Of a stretch of 64,000 nt of DNA, positions 29,429 through 39,595 are shown piece after piece. The stretch lies in assembly GCA_009746045.1 (NCBI GenBank), contig RPFO01000234.1, forward strand, positions 1 through 64,000. The letters are read 5' to 3'. Positions within the stretch are counted from its first letter, which is position 1. The number at the start of each line of letters is the position of its first letter. Below the pieces are notes generated by a model. The model did no database searches and was not told the DNA's origin. It was given only the letters and a program-made list of their open reading frames with translations. Source of the DNA: Mesostigma viride (lineage: Eukaryota > Streptophyta > Mesostigmatophyceae > Mesostigmatales > Mesostigmataceae). The position numbers and the translations under genes are program-made.

Positions 29429-31483
29429 TACGCGCGAGGAACGGATGGCCGGGAGGCCGCCTCGTTCGACCGCCCGGTCCGCTCTTCCCCCTCCTCCACC
29501 GGTTCCTCCTCATCGTCGTCGCCATACGCATAGCCTGCGATGGCCTGGGCATCCAGCCGCCCACTGTCCGAGTCGTGATCGGCCGCGCCTCGTTGCTGCG
29601 CTAGCACCTTGTTCACCTCGCGGGTCACCCGTTGGAAGGATGGACCTGAGGCCCGAGGCGTTTGATACTGCGCGGGCTGGCGGCGGGCATCCTGCAGCTT
29701 GGCTGCACGTGCTCCCGCATTACGGGGCCGATCGCCTCGCTGCGCAGGGTCCGGACGTTTGCCGAAGGCGGGGCCAGAGAACTGGGGTACATGCGTCTCC
29801 TCATCCTTGCGGGCGCGCAGGCGAGGGCACTCGCGCTTGAGGTGGCCAACCTCGCCGCACGCAAAGCAGCGGGAAGTGGCCGGATCGATCGCATTGACCT
29901 GGAAATCAGGGTCATAATCGCTCTCCGCTGGCAGCTCGTAGTCATACGCGTCCTCCTGTGCGACCTCATGGTCCGCGGTGGTGAAGTGGACGCGCCTGGG
30001 TGCCGCGAGCGGGAAGCGCCGTGTAGTTGCTGCACGGCGGCGGGCGATCACATCCGAGACTTGAAGCAGGTACTGCTGAATTTTTATCACATCCCACTCC
30101 TCCCATGGGACCTCGGCATAGTGCTTGAGCACCTCATCCAAGAGGTCCGGGTGCAGCGCCTCGATGAACCGTGCCTTGTACTCGGTCCAGGTCATGTCGT
30201 CAAGCCGGGCAGTGTACGCCTCAAACTCGGTGAGGAATTCGCGAAAAGGCGTGCTGCCCTGACGGAACTTGCCAAAGGCCAGGCGCTCATGGAGCTTGTA
30301 GTCCGGTGGCACCAACTTGCGCCGGATGCGGGCCATCAGCTCCTCGACCGTGCGCGGGTAGGTGCGTGACGCGACGCTCTCACAGTGGAGGATGCCGACA
30401 ACGGACGGATCCATGCACATCGCTACTAGATAGGGAATTAGCACATCAGTGGCCAACTCCCAATCGTGATGCTCGCACCATGCCCAATAGACCGCCAACA
30501 CCATGCGTTCCCACTCATCGATCTCGCGCGGGGTCATGTCCGCGCGCAACTTGGGCACGGTTTTGAAATCGGGCATGGGCGGAGCCTTGACCGTGGCCGC
30601 CCGCGGGCCTCCTTTAGCGCAAAAGGGCGGACGGTTAAAGGACGCCGGCAGCGATGGGGGCCCAGCAGCCCGCGGCTGGCTGCGCGAGGTCTCAGCGCCT
30701 CGCCGCAACCAAACGGATGTCGGGTGTTCGTAACCGGGATCGTTGAGGTCTAACCGGCTCAGATTCAGGTTGGGGCCATGCGCCATGCTAGGACGCGCGG
30801 GGCCCGTCGCTGGGAAGGACTGACCCAGGCGCGTCTCAGGGCGCTCCTCGGCATCCTCATCGTAGCGGGGGGGAAGTTCGACCTCCCCCTCTTCCGTCGA
30901 CCACGGTGAGGTGCCCATGGATTGTGGCTCGCTGCTGAACGATACACGACGCGCGGGTTCCGGCCGGGATGGGCTACCGCGACCGCGTCCGCGTCCGTTT
31001 ACTGACCATGGGTGCTCTAATCGTTGGGTCCGTTGCGCATGGTAAAAGGCCGCGTTCTGGCTAAGCTGACCATTCGGCTGCGGTTGCCACTGTGGCCGCG
31101 GCGGCGGTTGCAACTGTGGCGGTTGCTCATGCTGCGGCTGCAATTGCTGCGGGGGCTGTGCCGGTGGGATGGATGCACTCATTGGATCTGACCTGGGAGA
31201 CTCCCGCCTCGGGCCGGTCTCCACCCGTTCCGACCTACTGAAAAATTCTCCCTGCATATGCTGCTGCTGCTCGCTATCTATGAACATTCCGGCCTGTGGT
31301 CTGTACGACTCACGGGCGGGACTAGCCAACACACCTGGGTGACCTGCAGAGCTGCCCAGGCTGCTGGGAGGCTGGGCTCCGCTGTGATATCTCCTCATGT
31401 GCCTGTACGGCCGGACTATCTATACCCGTCTCCCTAACCTCTGACCCTTTAGGTTTACCTTTACCCCTTGTTTTAGGCGCCAT
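29428..31483 (-). CDS. gag: Family-C Gag
   Basis: Likely start ATG 31483 (MAPKTRGKGKPKG), whose frame ends near 31322; the main ORF is 31398-29428, so a frame change lies near 31400. The N-terminal third is Gln/Pro/Arg-rich. The Gag body (TPREIDEWERMVLAVYWAWC ... SSTPFREFLTEFEAYTARLD-type region) is followed by a CCHC knuckle, CFACGEVGHLKREC. Gag ends with a TAG at 29428-29430 that overlaps the pol frame, so Pol needs -1 frameshifting. Confidence 0.75.
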
Positions 31484-31610
31484 GGTTACCGTACCACAAC
31501 CACAAGAAGAGAAGGAAGCAAAAAACAAAGGTCAAGACAACATCTACTGTCTATTATTATATATAATACTATAATATTATAGATGAGCCCCTCTAATCAC
31601 TATGGCCCCG

Positions 31611-32036
31611 TCACTGGGTGCTGGGTGGCTGGCTAGCGTGCGTGCTAATCGACAGCTGGTTAAAGGTGACGGTAACCTGCTGCGTAGCTGTAGTGTCCTC
31701 TACCCTAGCCAGTGCACTGGTATGTGCGTACCTACGCCCCCTAGATGCAGGACGTGCCCTGGGCCTAATCTCTAGCGGTGGGGCTTCTACATGTAATCCT
31801 ACGGGACGTGTCATGTGTGCCTGGATAAACAGATCTGCTTCCCATGCTGTCCCGAACCCCTTAAAAATAGCCCTATGTCTATCTACTATGTTGTTCCTGC
31901 AGTCTACCCAGCTATAAAAAATCCCTACCTTGCCTGTGCCCCCATCATGTGCCAATGCGTAATATAATTGCCTAGACCCATCACTGTCCCATCCCCTAAG
32001 TGCCCCAGTATGCCTAATATTATTATTATTAGACAT
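31611..32036 (-). CDS. Viroplasmin/RNase H1 hybrid-binding-domain protein upstream of gag
   Basis: 141 residues from ATG 32036. Residues 20-75 read YYALAHDGGTGKVGIFYSWV, then VDRHRAIFKGFGTAWEADLF, matching the viroplasmin fold (YYAV..G...GIY.SW..C...V.....A.FK.F.T..EA..F). The domain binds RNA/DNA hybrids and occurs at the N-terminus of RNase H1 and in caulimovirus P6. The remaining 60 residues are basic and disordered. It lies 128 bases upstream of family-C gag on the same strand and is probably part of that element. A second viroplasmin ORF lies at 52388-52816. Confidence 0.65.
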   Translation of the reverse strand: MSNNNNIRHTGALRGWDSDGSRQLYYALAHDGGTGKVGIFYSWVDCRNNIVDRHRAIFKGFGTAWEADLFIQAHMTRPVGLHVEAPPLEIRPRARPASRGRRYAHTSALARVEDTTATQQVTVTFNQLSISTHASQPPSTQ

Positions 32037-33168
32037 GCCACGTCTATTGCATGCAGGCAGGGATAGGCAGAGAAGAAGGAACCTTGAGTACCTCTAGTGA
32101 GTGACCATCACCTGCTCACAAGGGTTGCCAACAGGCCCTATAATCTAAGAACGCAACGACATTACGTAGACAGGAAAACCTGTCAGCACAAGGGAGTAAC
32201 CTACGTGACAACCCGCCCGTGTACCGGGCCCCAGCACGTAAGCCACTCCCGCGGAGTCCCTCGCAAACCAGCCTGTACGGTTATGGCCTGCGTGAACCAA
32301 CGAGCGAGGCCGGTGTACCCAGAGCCAGCGCTCACAGCACAAACATGAAAACGACAAGAAAACAGGGCTGGGCGCACACAACACCGCTCTACGCGTGCAG
32401 AGAGAGGAGGGACAGAGCGAGCAATATGGCTGCTGCGCGCCCTACAACCACCATGGCTGCGTGCCCACCTATTTGCTGCGGATGCGATGTTATCGTTTCT
32501 TGCCGTCTTGGTGCAGATCACCGAATTCTCGTCAGGCAGATCACGAGGCCCTGCCCGCTCTGTACGAGCTAGGGTGGCCCTAGACGAATCCTCCGATTAC
32601 CAGTGTTACGAGCCGCCCCAGCGGCTCTGAAAGACCCTAGTCTAGCGTGGGTTACGCCTGAATAAACTCGGAATCTGCTATCCGCCCGGACTACGTGAAT
32701 GTAGCCCTGAATTCTAGCTAGTACGCGGAATTACTAGCTAGGCCCTGAATGCACAACTAGATAAATTATGCATATACATGGAATGCACGAAGGGCGTTAG
32801 TGCAGCCCAGATTTGACCCCTGGTTCGGCAGACGAGTTTTACTCAAGTCGATTTTATTCCAAACCAAAGATGGGAAGCCATTGTCACCTACGACATTTGT
32901 CCAAGACGGCGTGCATGCCAGCGGGTCGGCTGGGGGCCGAACCTCTAGCGCAGCCTGCAATTAATATCAGCCGTAGATGTACATAGTATCCGCCAGTCTG
33001 GCACCCGGTACCTGGCAGTCCCGGGTACAGACCAGTAACACACCAAACCGAAAGCAAAGCCACGGGTACCTGGGCCGGGTGATGGAATAACTCGGCCAAG
33101 TCCCCGAATCTAACGTAATAACTATCGAAAGTCTCAAACAATATCAAAATGACTTTCGACTGACCAAA
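32037..33168. other. No gene seen; probable retroelement flanks/LTR
   Basis: Only random short ORFs. It lies between two minus-strand elements, so it should include the 5' leader or LTR of family C and the 3' flank of the gag-only element. No clean LTR boundary was found. Confidence 0.4.
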
Positions 33169-34149
33169 CTAATTTATTTTAGGAATTGTTACGCCCAAAC
33201 ATGGGTTAGGGCCGTAACAGTTGTCTCCTCCCGTGTCGCCGCTGGTGGTGTGGAACACAAAACCAGGTGGCAGAGTTTCTGCCTCCTGTGTGGCGTGTGC
33301 TCGCTCCTTGGGCCGTAGGGATGGGTTCTTCCGCCAGCACTCGTCCTCGATGTGGCCGGGTCGCCGACAGAACTTGCAGCGCTTGCCCTTCTTATCAGGC
33401 TCAGCCCCTGTGGCATAGGCTAGGCCTGGAGTTGTTGCAGCGGAGTCCTGCGGCTTGCCTGTGTTGGTGGTCTTGGCCCCGGGTCGAGGAATCTGATCGC
33501 TGGAAACCAGCATGTCGTAGATCTCCAGGAGCAGCTTGTGGATCTGCTCCAGGGTCATCCCCGGCAGGCGGCGGGCGGCCATGGCTGCACGGAACGCAGG
33601 CGGTAGTCCATTGATCATGCAATCGCGCCACTCGTTCCAGTCCATTGCCTCGCCCGCGTCCTCCAAGTCCTGCCGGAGGAACTTGCCACGTTGCCAGTAC
33701 TGGTTGCAGGTCTCGCTCGACACTTGCAGGGAAATACGTTGGATCTCGCTCTTCTTGGCCAGTCGGTAGCTCTCGGTTTGGTAGGGCTGCCTCACCTCCG
33801 CCTGGAGTGCCTTAAACACGGAGCTGGCACGTCGGTCAGTAACCAATCGCGCCACGCGTGCCCCTCGGCCCTTCATAAGGCTGATGATGGGTGTGAGCAG
33901 CGTTTTCTCGGCAGAAATCACATCAGGGTCGTTCACGTCGGCTGTGCCGTCGATGACGTCCTTGACATTGTATGCCTCGCACCCGGTAAGTAGCATATCC
34001 TCGAACTCGCGCCAGGTGGCGTAGTCTTCAAAAGGATCGAAGCGCGTCATGCTGCGGAAGTATTTTACAACCTCCTTAGCGCCCTTCGTTCTTGGGAGCT
34101 CATCGCGTGAAGGTGGGGTATTGGACGCACCACCACTGCGTGTGTTCAT
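33169..34149 (-). CDS. gag: Copia-type Gag, stand-alone
   Basis: ATG 34149 (MNTRSGGASNTPPSRDELP) gives 326 residues. The copia-gag body (YATWREFEDMLLTGCEAYNV, SEIQRISLQVSSETCNQYW) leads to a CCHC knuckle CKFCRRPGHIEDEC and the motif LPPGFVFHTTSGDTGG. The same motif occurs in the 14.1-16.0 kb copia element just before its protease. Here the ORF stops 18 codons later and no protease, integrase or RT follows. It is a gag-only or deleted element. Confidence 0.75.
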   Translation of the reverse strand: MNTRSGGASNTPPSRDELPRTKGAKEVVKYFRSMTRFDPFEDYATWREFEDMLLTGCEAYNVKDVIDGTADVNDPDVISAEKTLLTPIISLMKGRGARVARLVTDRRASSVFKALQAEVRQPYQTESYRLAKKSEIQRISLQVSSETCNQYWQRGKFLRQDLEDAGEAMDWNEWRDCMINGLPPAFRAAMAARRLPGMTLEQIHKLLLEIYDMLVSSDQIPRPGAKTTNTGKPQDSAATTPGLAYATGAEPDKKGKRCKFCRRPGHIEDECWRKNPSLRPKERAHATQEAETLPPGFVFHTTSGDTGGDNCYGPNPCLGVTIPKIN

Positions 34150-34229
34150 GGTGTACAAGAGGTAAAACAGGCGCTCCTCGCGCGGAAAGAAAGACTCGCA
34201 GCGGTGAAATAAAATGCGCCTTGGAAAGC

Positions 34230-34466
34230 TCACTCGAAAACAATGCCCTTTTCTTCCTTTAGATGCTTCAAATAGCTCAGTAACAAAGTGTTGAGCCACA
34301 GATAATCAATTGGGCAATCTGGGTTGTGTTCTCTGATGCCCTTTATGATCTCTTCTATCCACTGCTGCGCCTTAGCAGGGTTGATAAACGCCGATATTTT
34401 CCGCCCCTGAAATTCAATAGTTACTGTGGCAAAATCTGGCTGATCAGGCCCTTCCTCTGTGCTCAT
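34230..34466 (-). CDS. Small ORF between primer site and gag
   Basis: 78 residues from ATG 34466 with ordinary protein composition (VTIEFQGRKISAFINPAKAQ, then YLWLNTLLLSYLKHLKEEKG). Family unknown. It sits upstream of the gag ATG at 34149 on the same strand and downstream of the putative primer binding site, so it may be an extra leader ORF of this element. Confidence is limited by its length. Confidence 0.4.
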   Translation of the reverse strand: MSTEEGPDQPDFATVTIEFQGRKISAFINPAKAQQWIEEIIKGIREHNPDCPIDYLWLNTLLLSYLKHLKEEKGIVFE

Positions 34467-34560
34467 CAGTACCCTTGCAAAAGTAGGCTGGAAAACTGGG
34501 CGTTTTTCTCCTTATAGGCGCTTCTTGTAGACGTTTAGTGGCTTGTGAAGGCGATTCGGA

Positions 34561-34578
34561 ACTTGGCTTGCGATACCA
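34561..34578 (-). promoter_or_regulatory. Putative tRNA primer binding site
   Basis: On the minus strand, TGGTATCGCAAGCCAAG follows ...TTTTGACA. This resembles the initiator-Met primer site TGGTATCAGAGC next to an LTR ending in CA. It supports a 5' LTR ending at 34579 (plus coordinate). Confidence 0.4.
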
Positions 34579-34580
34579 TG

Positions 34581-35341
34581 TCAAAATATTCTATAGAATG
34601 TGTTTGACCAGATTCCTATTTATACTTCCAATCACCTATATATTTTGCAGGTGTCGGAGTAGAGTTCCGGTCTTATGAAGCTTCCTCTTGGTGAACAAAA
34701 TGAGGCGATTTCAATGATATAATTCGCGTCTTTATTGTCCCAATATCCCGGCTAGCGGCCCTTGTACAAGGCCAGCTGCCATGGCTGCTCAAGTAGTGCT
34801 TAACATTAAGGAGCAAGAGGTCACAGCTATATGCTACGTTGCGCACAAAGCACAAGTCACGAAACAAGCAATATCCGCCGTTAGATGTCTGGCGGCGCAC
34901 TGCTGAACATCGGATGCATAGAGCACATGCATAACAGGCATGCACAAGCTAAAGGACCAAGGTTGCAGCGCCGGCGCCACTATACTCTACCATGTATATC
35001 TGATTTCTTTCTAGTGGCGCGGCTCATGCTGCTCGGCTCAACTTAGGTGTAAGAATTACAAGTGCAATCGGCGCGGCGCGACGCCAGGACTAAACGCCAC
35101 AATTGTACGCATGGGAAAAATGTCAAAGTACCCATGCGGTGCATCAAGACTCAGTAGAAGAAAAGTGGTACGACTGTCGGACGTCACAGCTAGTCCATCA
35201 TATCGTCCGTGTAACAAAGTAGAAAATATTCCGTGCGGTTAAGTACAACAACATGCCCCAAGCCTAAACTATTAATTCAAGTGTGCCATAAATTAGGCGT
35301 ACGATGGGTGCAATTAAGTAGCGATGCAACCCAACCGTCGG
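34581..35341. other. No gene seen; possible LTR of the gag-only element
   Basis: Between the putative primer site and the truncated family-B RT. No matching second LTR was found on the other side of gag. Confidence 0.35.
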
Positions 35342-35980
35342 CTAGAAAAATAATTGGTCACACTTAATCCAGCTAGCTATTCGGGCATAAGTGTCTATAC
35401 CGCTGACATACCTATCAACAGGAGTGTGCGCGTTCAGCTGACGCAGGTCAGTGGCCATGCGCATACCTGTCCACTCGCCTGTGATGGTATCCTTCTTGGG
35501 TGCAACCACCGTGGCAGCTGCATAACTGGAGGATGAAGCGCGGATGATCCCAGCTGCCTCTAGCTCTCGACAGTTAGCATCTACGAATTCCAGCTCAGCC
35601 AAGCTCAGCCTATGCTGCCGCCTGAATAAGGGCTGATCCGTATCTAGTGGGACCCCCATGCAGCCCCCGTTGTAGCACCCTAGTTCTTCACTGCTGAAAG
35701 CGAAAACTGAGCGTGCAGAATGCAACCAGTGCTCCATAGCCTTGCGTTGCGCGGCGGTGAGGTGCTCACCTATGGCCCATATGTGAGAGGCAGCAGGATC
35801 TGCGACTGCGGCACTCCTACTGTCGAGACAAGGCCCCCTGACAGCGGCATCGTGGAAAAGGGAAAATGCGGCTACACCGGGTGTGACGCTCACCTGCTGA
35901 ATGGCACGGACTGCGCGACCGACCGATTGCTGCAGGGTGGGCGCTCCAGCGAACACCGTGCTGGACAACAAGGACGTCAT
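35342..35980 (-). CDS. pol: Ty3/gypsy-type RT, N-terminal piece (family B, copy 2)
   Basis: 212 residues. It aligns with the family-B RT of copy 1 from the hydrophobic leader through DTDQPLFRRQHRLSLAELEF, ATVVAPKKDTITGEWTGMRM and ATDLRQLNAHTPVDRY, then diverges at about 35415. The catalytic Asp motifs are beyond the break, so the RT is dead. It starts 12 bases after the methyltransferase ORF ends. Confidence 0.75.
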   Translation of the reverse strand: MTSLLSSTVFAGAPTLQQSVGRAVRAIQQVSVTPGVAAFSLFHDAAVRGPCLDSRSAAVADPAASHIWAIGEHLTAAQRKAMEHWLHSARSVFAFSSEELGCYNGGCMGVPLDTDQPLFRRQHRLSLAELEFVDANCRELEAAGIIRASSSSYAAATVVAPKKDTITGEWTGMRMATDLRQLNAHTPVDRYVSGIDTYARIASWIKCDQLFF

Positions 35981-35992
35981 GAGGATAACGCT

Positions 35993-38900
35993 CTATAGTT
36001 GAAGCAGCCGCGATCTCCATGGCGACCCAGTGCCGCCGGACGCTGTTGGCCGGACACCAGCCGCGTGGGCACTGACAGGCGGTGGCGGTGTGGGGATATC
36101 TCCCCCACCCTGGCGCACTTGCATTGCGGCCCGCAGAACATACCCAACCTGGAAGGCTGACATGGCTTGCCCAACAAGAGACCACCTAGTGGCCTCTAAA
36201 ATCCCCTCAGCGGCGGACGCCCCCACATGGAACTCCATGCTTACCTCGCGAAACTCAGCGGGCGGCTGCACCAACAAACCCGTACCGGTGTCCCACCATA
36301 CCAAACCCTTGCCCCGGTCCCTGTAGGCCGATGACCCCTGGTAACTAACCAAGGTGGGAAGAGCGCACATAGGCTTACCTACGTGATTGACGGGTGCGTA
36401 AGGGTGCCGATCGGCGACATCTACACGCTGCGTGACCAAATGTGGTGGCAGCGCCACCTCCGCGGGCATGCCGTCGTGCTGTCGTGTGATCGCATCTACC
36501 ACTGCCTGGATGGTGGTGGTGAGTTCAAGGTTGGTCCAGAATGCGCGGTACCTGTGGGTGAGCCCGCCCAATCCTGCATTGTCGCACGTGACTGGGGCCC
36601 CTAAGATATCCACGATCTGGGCCCAGTCCTTCCTCACTACCTCGTGAGGGCTGTCGTCGGCCACCACGTTCTCAAAAAGATACGCTAGTGGCTGGTCCTG
36701 CAGCTGCTGCAAGAGTCCAACGACTCGAAGCAGATCCCAAAACAACCCGCTCCTAGGATCCGCAAGCCCGCGTCCTACGCCGGCCTGACTCAACCCTTGA
36801 CATTCCCAGCCCGCGAGGACGAGGTCTATCCTCTTGTGCCGCCTCAAAAGGCCTCGCACATGAACCTCCCCAATAGCACGGATATCCTGAGGGCACTCCC
36901 CAAACGGATCTGTCCACGCAGACGGAGGGAACTGAGATGGATACAGGGCAGACAGCTGGGCACAGTGATGCCTATACACTGCCCGAGCGGTAGGAGACGG
37001 CTCTACGGCGATCAACGTGTGGCACGTACTGCCTGCAGCGAGAAAGCCAGCCAGCCCCCCTCCCATCCCAGCAAACAATTCTAGCAATACAACCCCTTCG
37101 GACAAGACCCGCGACTCTGCCACAACATCGGCACTGAAGTTACCTTCGGTGGTCGCGACAGCCACTTGTGATTGCGATTCCCGCGGGAGATTAGAGAGTT
37201 GTTGCTGCCGCACCGCGTTGGTGACGTGCTGACGCAAAAAGGCCTGCTGCGCTTGCGGCTGCTGTCGCGCCGCCCACGTGCTGTGCAATGAGGCCCGTCC
37301 CACCAGCGCTGTTGGGATGCACGGCCGATGCTTATCACGCACAGCCCCCCCAGCTGCCGTGACCTCCCCCATCCGTACCTCCACCACCGCATCGCGCGAG
37401 CCAGCCTCGACCCGGTTGACTGTCGAGACACGCACTGCCCCAGTGTCCGAGCTGTAGCAGCTCACCGGGATGCTTGCTTGGCGCATGGCGTCACCGTCTC
37501 TGTCAACGATGTACACCGCGCGGCCTTCCCACATGCGTACCTTGAGCCGCATGGGAAACATGACCTCCATGCCGACCAGCACGTCATACGATGACTGCTC
37601 GGTCACAAGGGCATTCACAGGGATGCAGGCCATGTCGGATGGCCTGAGCGGGTTGAGGATGACCATTACCTGGACCGCAGTCATGGCAAAGGGTTTAGCG
37701 GCAGGGCCCTGCCAGCCCGCCACGGACACATGACTGTCCCGCAGCCCGCCATTCTCCCTGGTTAGGTTGAGCAACTGGGCCAGCCGAGCACTGATAACGA
37801 GTGGCTGGGCCCCGCTGTCCAGTTTCACGACCAATTCATGGTCAGTACTGTAGACCACGTTGCTCAGGGGCTCCCCGTGCCCCTGCGCCTGAAACGCCAT
37901 TGCTGGCTCGCCATCCGGATATGAGGTGACAGTGGGTGCCCTAGGCACTACGCACGCCCGCTGCGCGTTGTCCAAGACACCATGAGCGACATGACCCACG
38001 ATTACCGAAGCCGATGCAGGGCGATGCCCGACAAATGTGGCTGTCTCAGCGTTGTGCAACCTACGGGCGTCCATTGTGTCAGTGTACTGCTGTACCTCTG
38101 ACGCATGCGACCCGAGCACCTCCACGGCCCGCTGACCGAACCACTCGACCACTTGCCGGGGAGTGTATGCAGGCGTGTCCACGACCGACGGCATAGGGTA
38201 TAATGGCAACAACCTGCGCCACTGCTCTGCCCCAGCAGGATTGTCGTGTTCCAGGGTGGAGCCGGTCCGAGCGGGAGCCATGCGAAAGGACTGAGGCAGC
38301 TGCCCCACAGTCTCACTTGGCTGCCCCACCTGAAACGACGGCGGTGCACGTGCTTGCTTCCCTTGCGCGCCAACTGCGTGGATGTCCAACGCCATCACGT
38401 CGGCTGGCCGCCAGAAGTCCTCGTCCCTGTATTGAACCTGCGATCCCCCATCCTCCCTTTCACGTCCCCCCGCCTCGCCCGTCGGCTGAATGATGACTAC
38501 CCCCGCGTCCATCTTCTTGTCCTCCACGTCCGCAAAGTGCACCCCCGGCGCTGGGCACTGCCCCGCCAGATGGGTGCGGACCGTTGCCGGGTGTGGCTTC
38601 TTACACGCCTTGGGACAATCACGTTTGATGTGCCCATCCTGACCGCACAGGAAGCAGCCCGATTTGCGCGCATCCGTCCTACCCGTCTGTGAGGACGTGC
38701 CCCCCCCAGCTTGCGTCGGGGCGGCAACGTCCTTGTTGCCGCCAGCGGCGTTACCCTGGGTTGCATCATGCGATGAGGCGTTGCGAGACCCCCCTTGGTT
38801 CCTGCTAGCACCGTGGCCGCCTTGCGGGCGCGCTTGTCTTGTGGCAGACGACTCACCCGACTTGGCCTTGGTCAGCGCGTCGACCTTGGCCTGCAGCTCG

Positions 38901-39595
38901 GCCACCACCGTGCTTACCGAGATCCGCCCTTGCGCGTGTCGTCGCATCATGGCCCTGACCTCAATGCACAGTGACCGCAATCGCCACGGCTGGCCGTTGG
39001 GCGGCGTGGGCAGCTCCATCTCCTTGGAGCCTAGCGCTTGCAGCCATTTCTGACATGCCAGCTTTTCGGACCAGTCCTCCACTTCGCCGGCGAACTCCAT
39101 GAGGCGCTCGTAAGATTGCTCCGGGGTTTCACCCTCGGCTATCTTGAAACTGCGCCACTCACGCTCTGCCTTGATGGTCTCCACCGGGTATTCCTGGCGA
39201 AGGAGGCCCCACAGTTCCTCGGCAGGGTCGACACCATACATGATGTTGTCATAGTCGGGCTGGCCACGCCCGTCGAAGCCGAACCACACGTCCGTGTGAC
39301 GCGTGTACAGCGAGACCTCTCTCCACTGCTCCACCAGCCTAGCCACTCGCCTCAGCGTAAGGCCGTGAAAGAAGAAATGCATGTTGTTCATGACAAACTC
39401 ATGCATTACAGCGCCTTGCGTAGTCATGTATTGCAGATCAATCCATGACTTGTACGCGTTGTAGGCCTGCGCCAGCGTGGCCAGATTGCCGGTTGTGGAG
39501 AACTTCTCGCGCATGTCCACCCGTGGTAGGGTGGGCATCTTCGCGCCTTCAGGTATGAGGCGCACCCTTTGCGGGTACCGGCACCCCATCGGCAT
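35993..39595 (-). CDS. Gag-protease-cytosine DNA methyltransferase polyprotein (family B, copy 2)
   Basis: A single 1200-residue ORF. Residues 1-260 are the Gag body (AYNAYKSWIDLQYMTTQGAV). CCHC knuckle C314-C327 (CFLCGQDGHIKRDC). Protease near 585-700 with VVKLDSGAQPLVIS (Asp592). Methyltransferase 835-1160: motif I LLELFAGMGGGLAGF, motif IV AGWECQGLSQAG with Cys932, motif VI LFENVV, motif VIII RYRAFW. As in copy 1, Pro of the PCQ motif is Glu. Gag, PR and methyltransferase are in one frame here, whereas copy 1 splits them, so the split there is recoding or damage. The ORF is open throughout, suggesting recent activity. Confidence 0.9.
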   Translation of the reverse strand: MPMGCRYPQRVRLIPEGAKMPTLPRVDMREKFSTTGNLATLAQAYNAYKSWIDLQYMTTQGAVMHEFVMNNMHFFFHGLTLRRVARLVEQWREVSLYTRHTDVWFGFDGRGQPDYDNIMYGVDPAEELWGLLRQEYPVETIKAEREWRSFKIAEGETPEQSYERLMEFAGEVEDWSEKLACQKWLQALGSKEMELPTPPNGQPWRLRSLCIEVRAMMRRHAQGRISVSTVVAELQAKVDALTKAKSGESSATRQARPQGGHGASRNQGGSRNASSHDATQGNAAGGNKDVAAPTQAGGGTSSQTGRTDARKSGCFLCGQDGHIKRDCPKACKKPHPATVRTHLAGQCPAPGVHFADVEDKKMDAGVVIIQPTGEAGGREREDGGSQVQYRDEDFWRPADVMALDIHAVGAQGKQARAPPSFQVGQPSETVGQLPQSFRMAPARTGSTLEHDNPAGAEQWRRLLPLYPMPSVVDTPAYTPRQVVEWFGQRAVEVLGSHASEVQQYTDTMDARRLHNAETATFVGHRPASASVIVGHVAHGVLDNAQRACVVPRAPTVTSYPDGEPAMAFQAQGHGEPLSNVVYSTDHELVVKLDSGAQPLVISARLAQLLNLTRENGGLRDSHVSVAGWQGPAAKPFAMTAVQVMVILNPLRPSDMACIPVNALVTEQSSYDVLVGMEVMFPMRLKVRMWEGRAVYIVDRDGDAMRQASIPVSCYSSDTGAVRVSTVNRVEAGSRDAVVEVRMGEVTAAGGAVRDKHRPCIPTALVGRASLHSTWAARQQPQAQQAFLRQHVTNAVRQQQLSNLPRESQSQVAVATTEGNFSADVVAESRVLSEGVVLLELFAGMGGGLAGFLAAGSTCHTLIAVEPSPTARAVYRHHCAQLSALYPSQFPPSAWTDPFGECPQDIRAIGEVHVRGLLRRHKRIDLVLAGWECQGLSQAGVGRGLADPRSGLFWDLLRVVGLLQQLQDQPLAYLFENVVADDSPHEVVRKDWAQIVDILGAPVTCDNAGLGGLTHRYRAFWTNLELTTTIQAVVDAITRQHDGMPAEVALPPHLVTQRVDVADRHPYAPVNHVGKPMCALPTLVSYQGSSAYRDRGKGLVWWDTGTGLLVQPPAEFREVSMEFHVGASAAEGILEATRWSLVGQAMSAFQVGYVLRAAMQVRQGGGDIPTPPPPVSAHAAGVRPTASGGTGSPWRSRLLQL

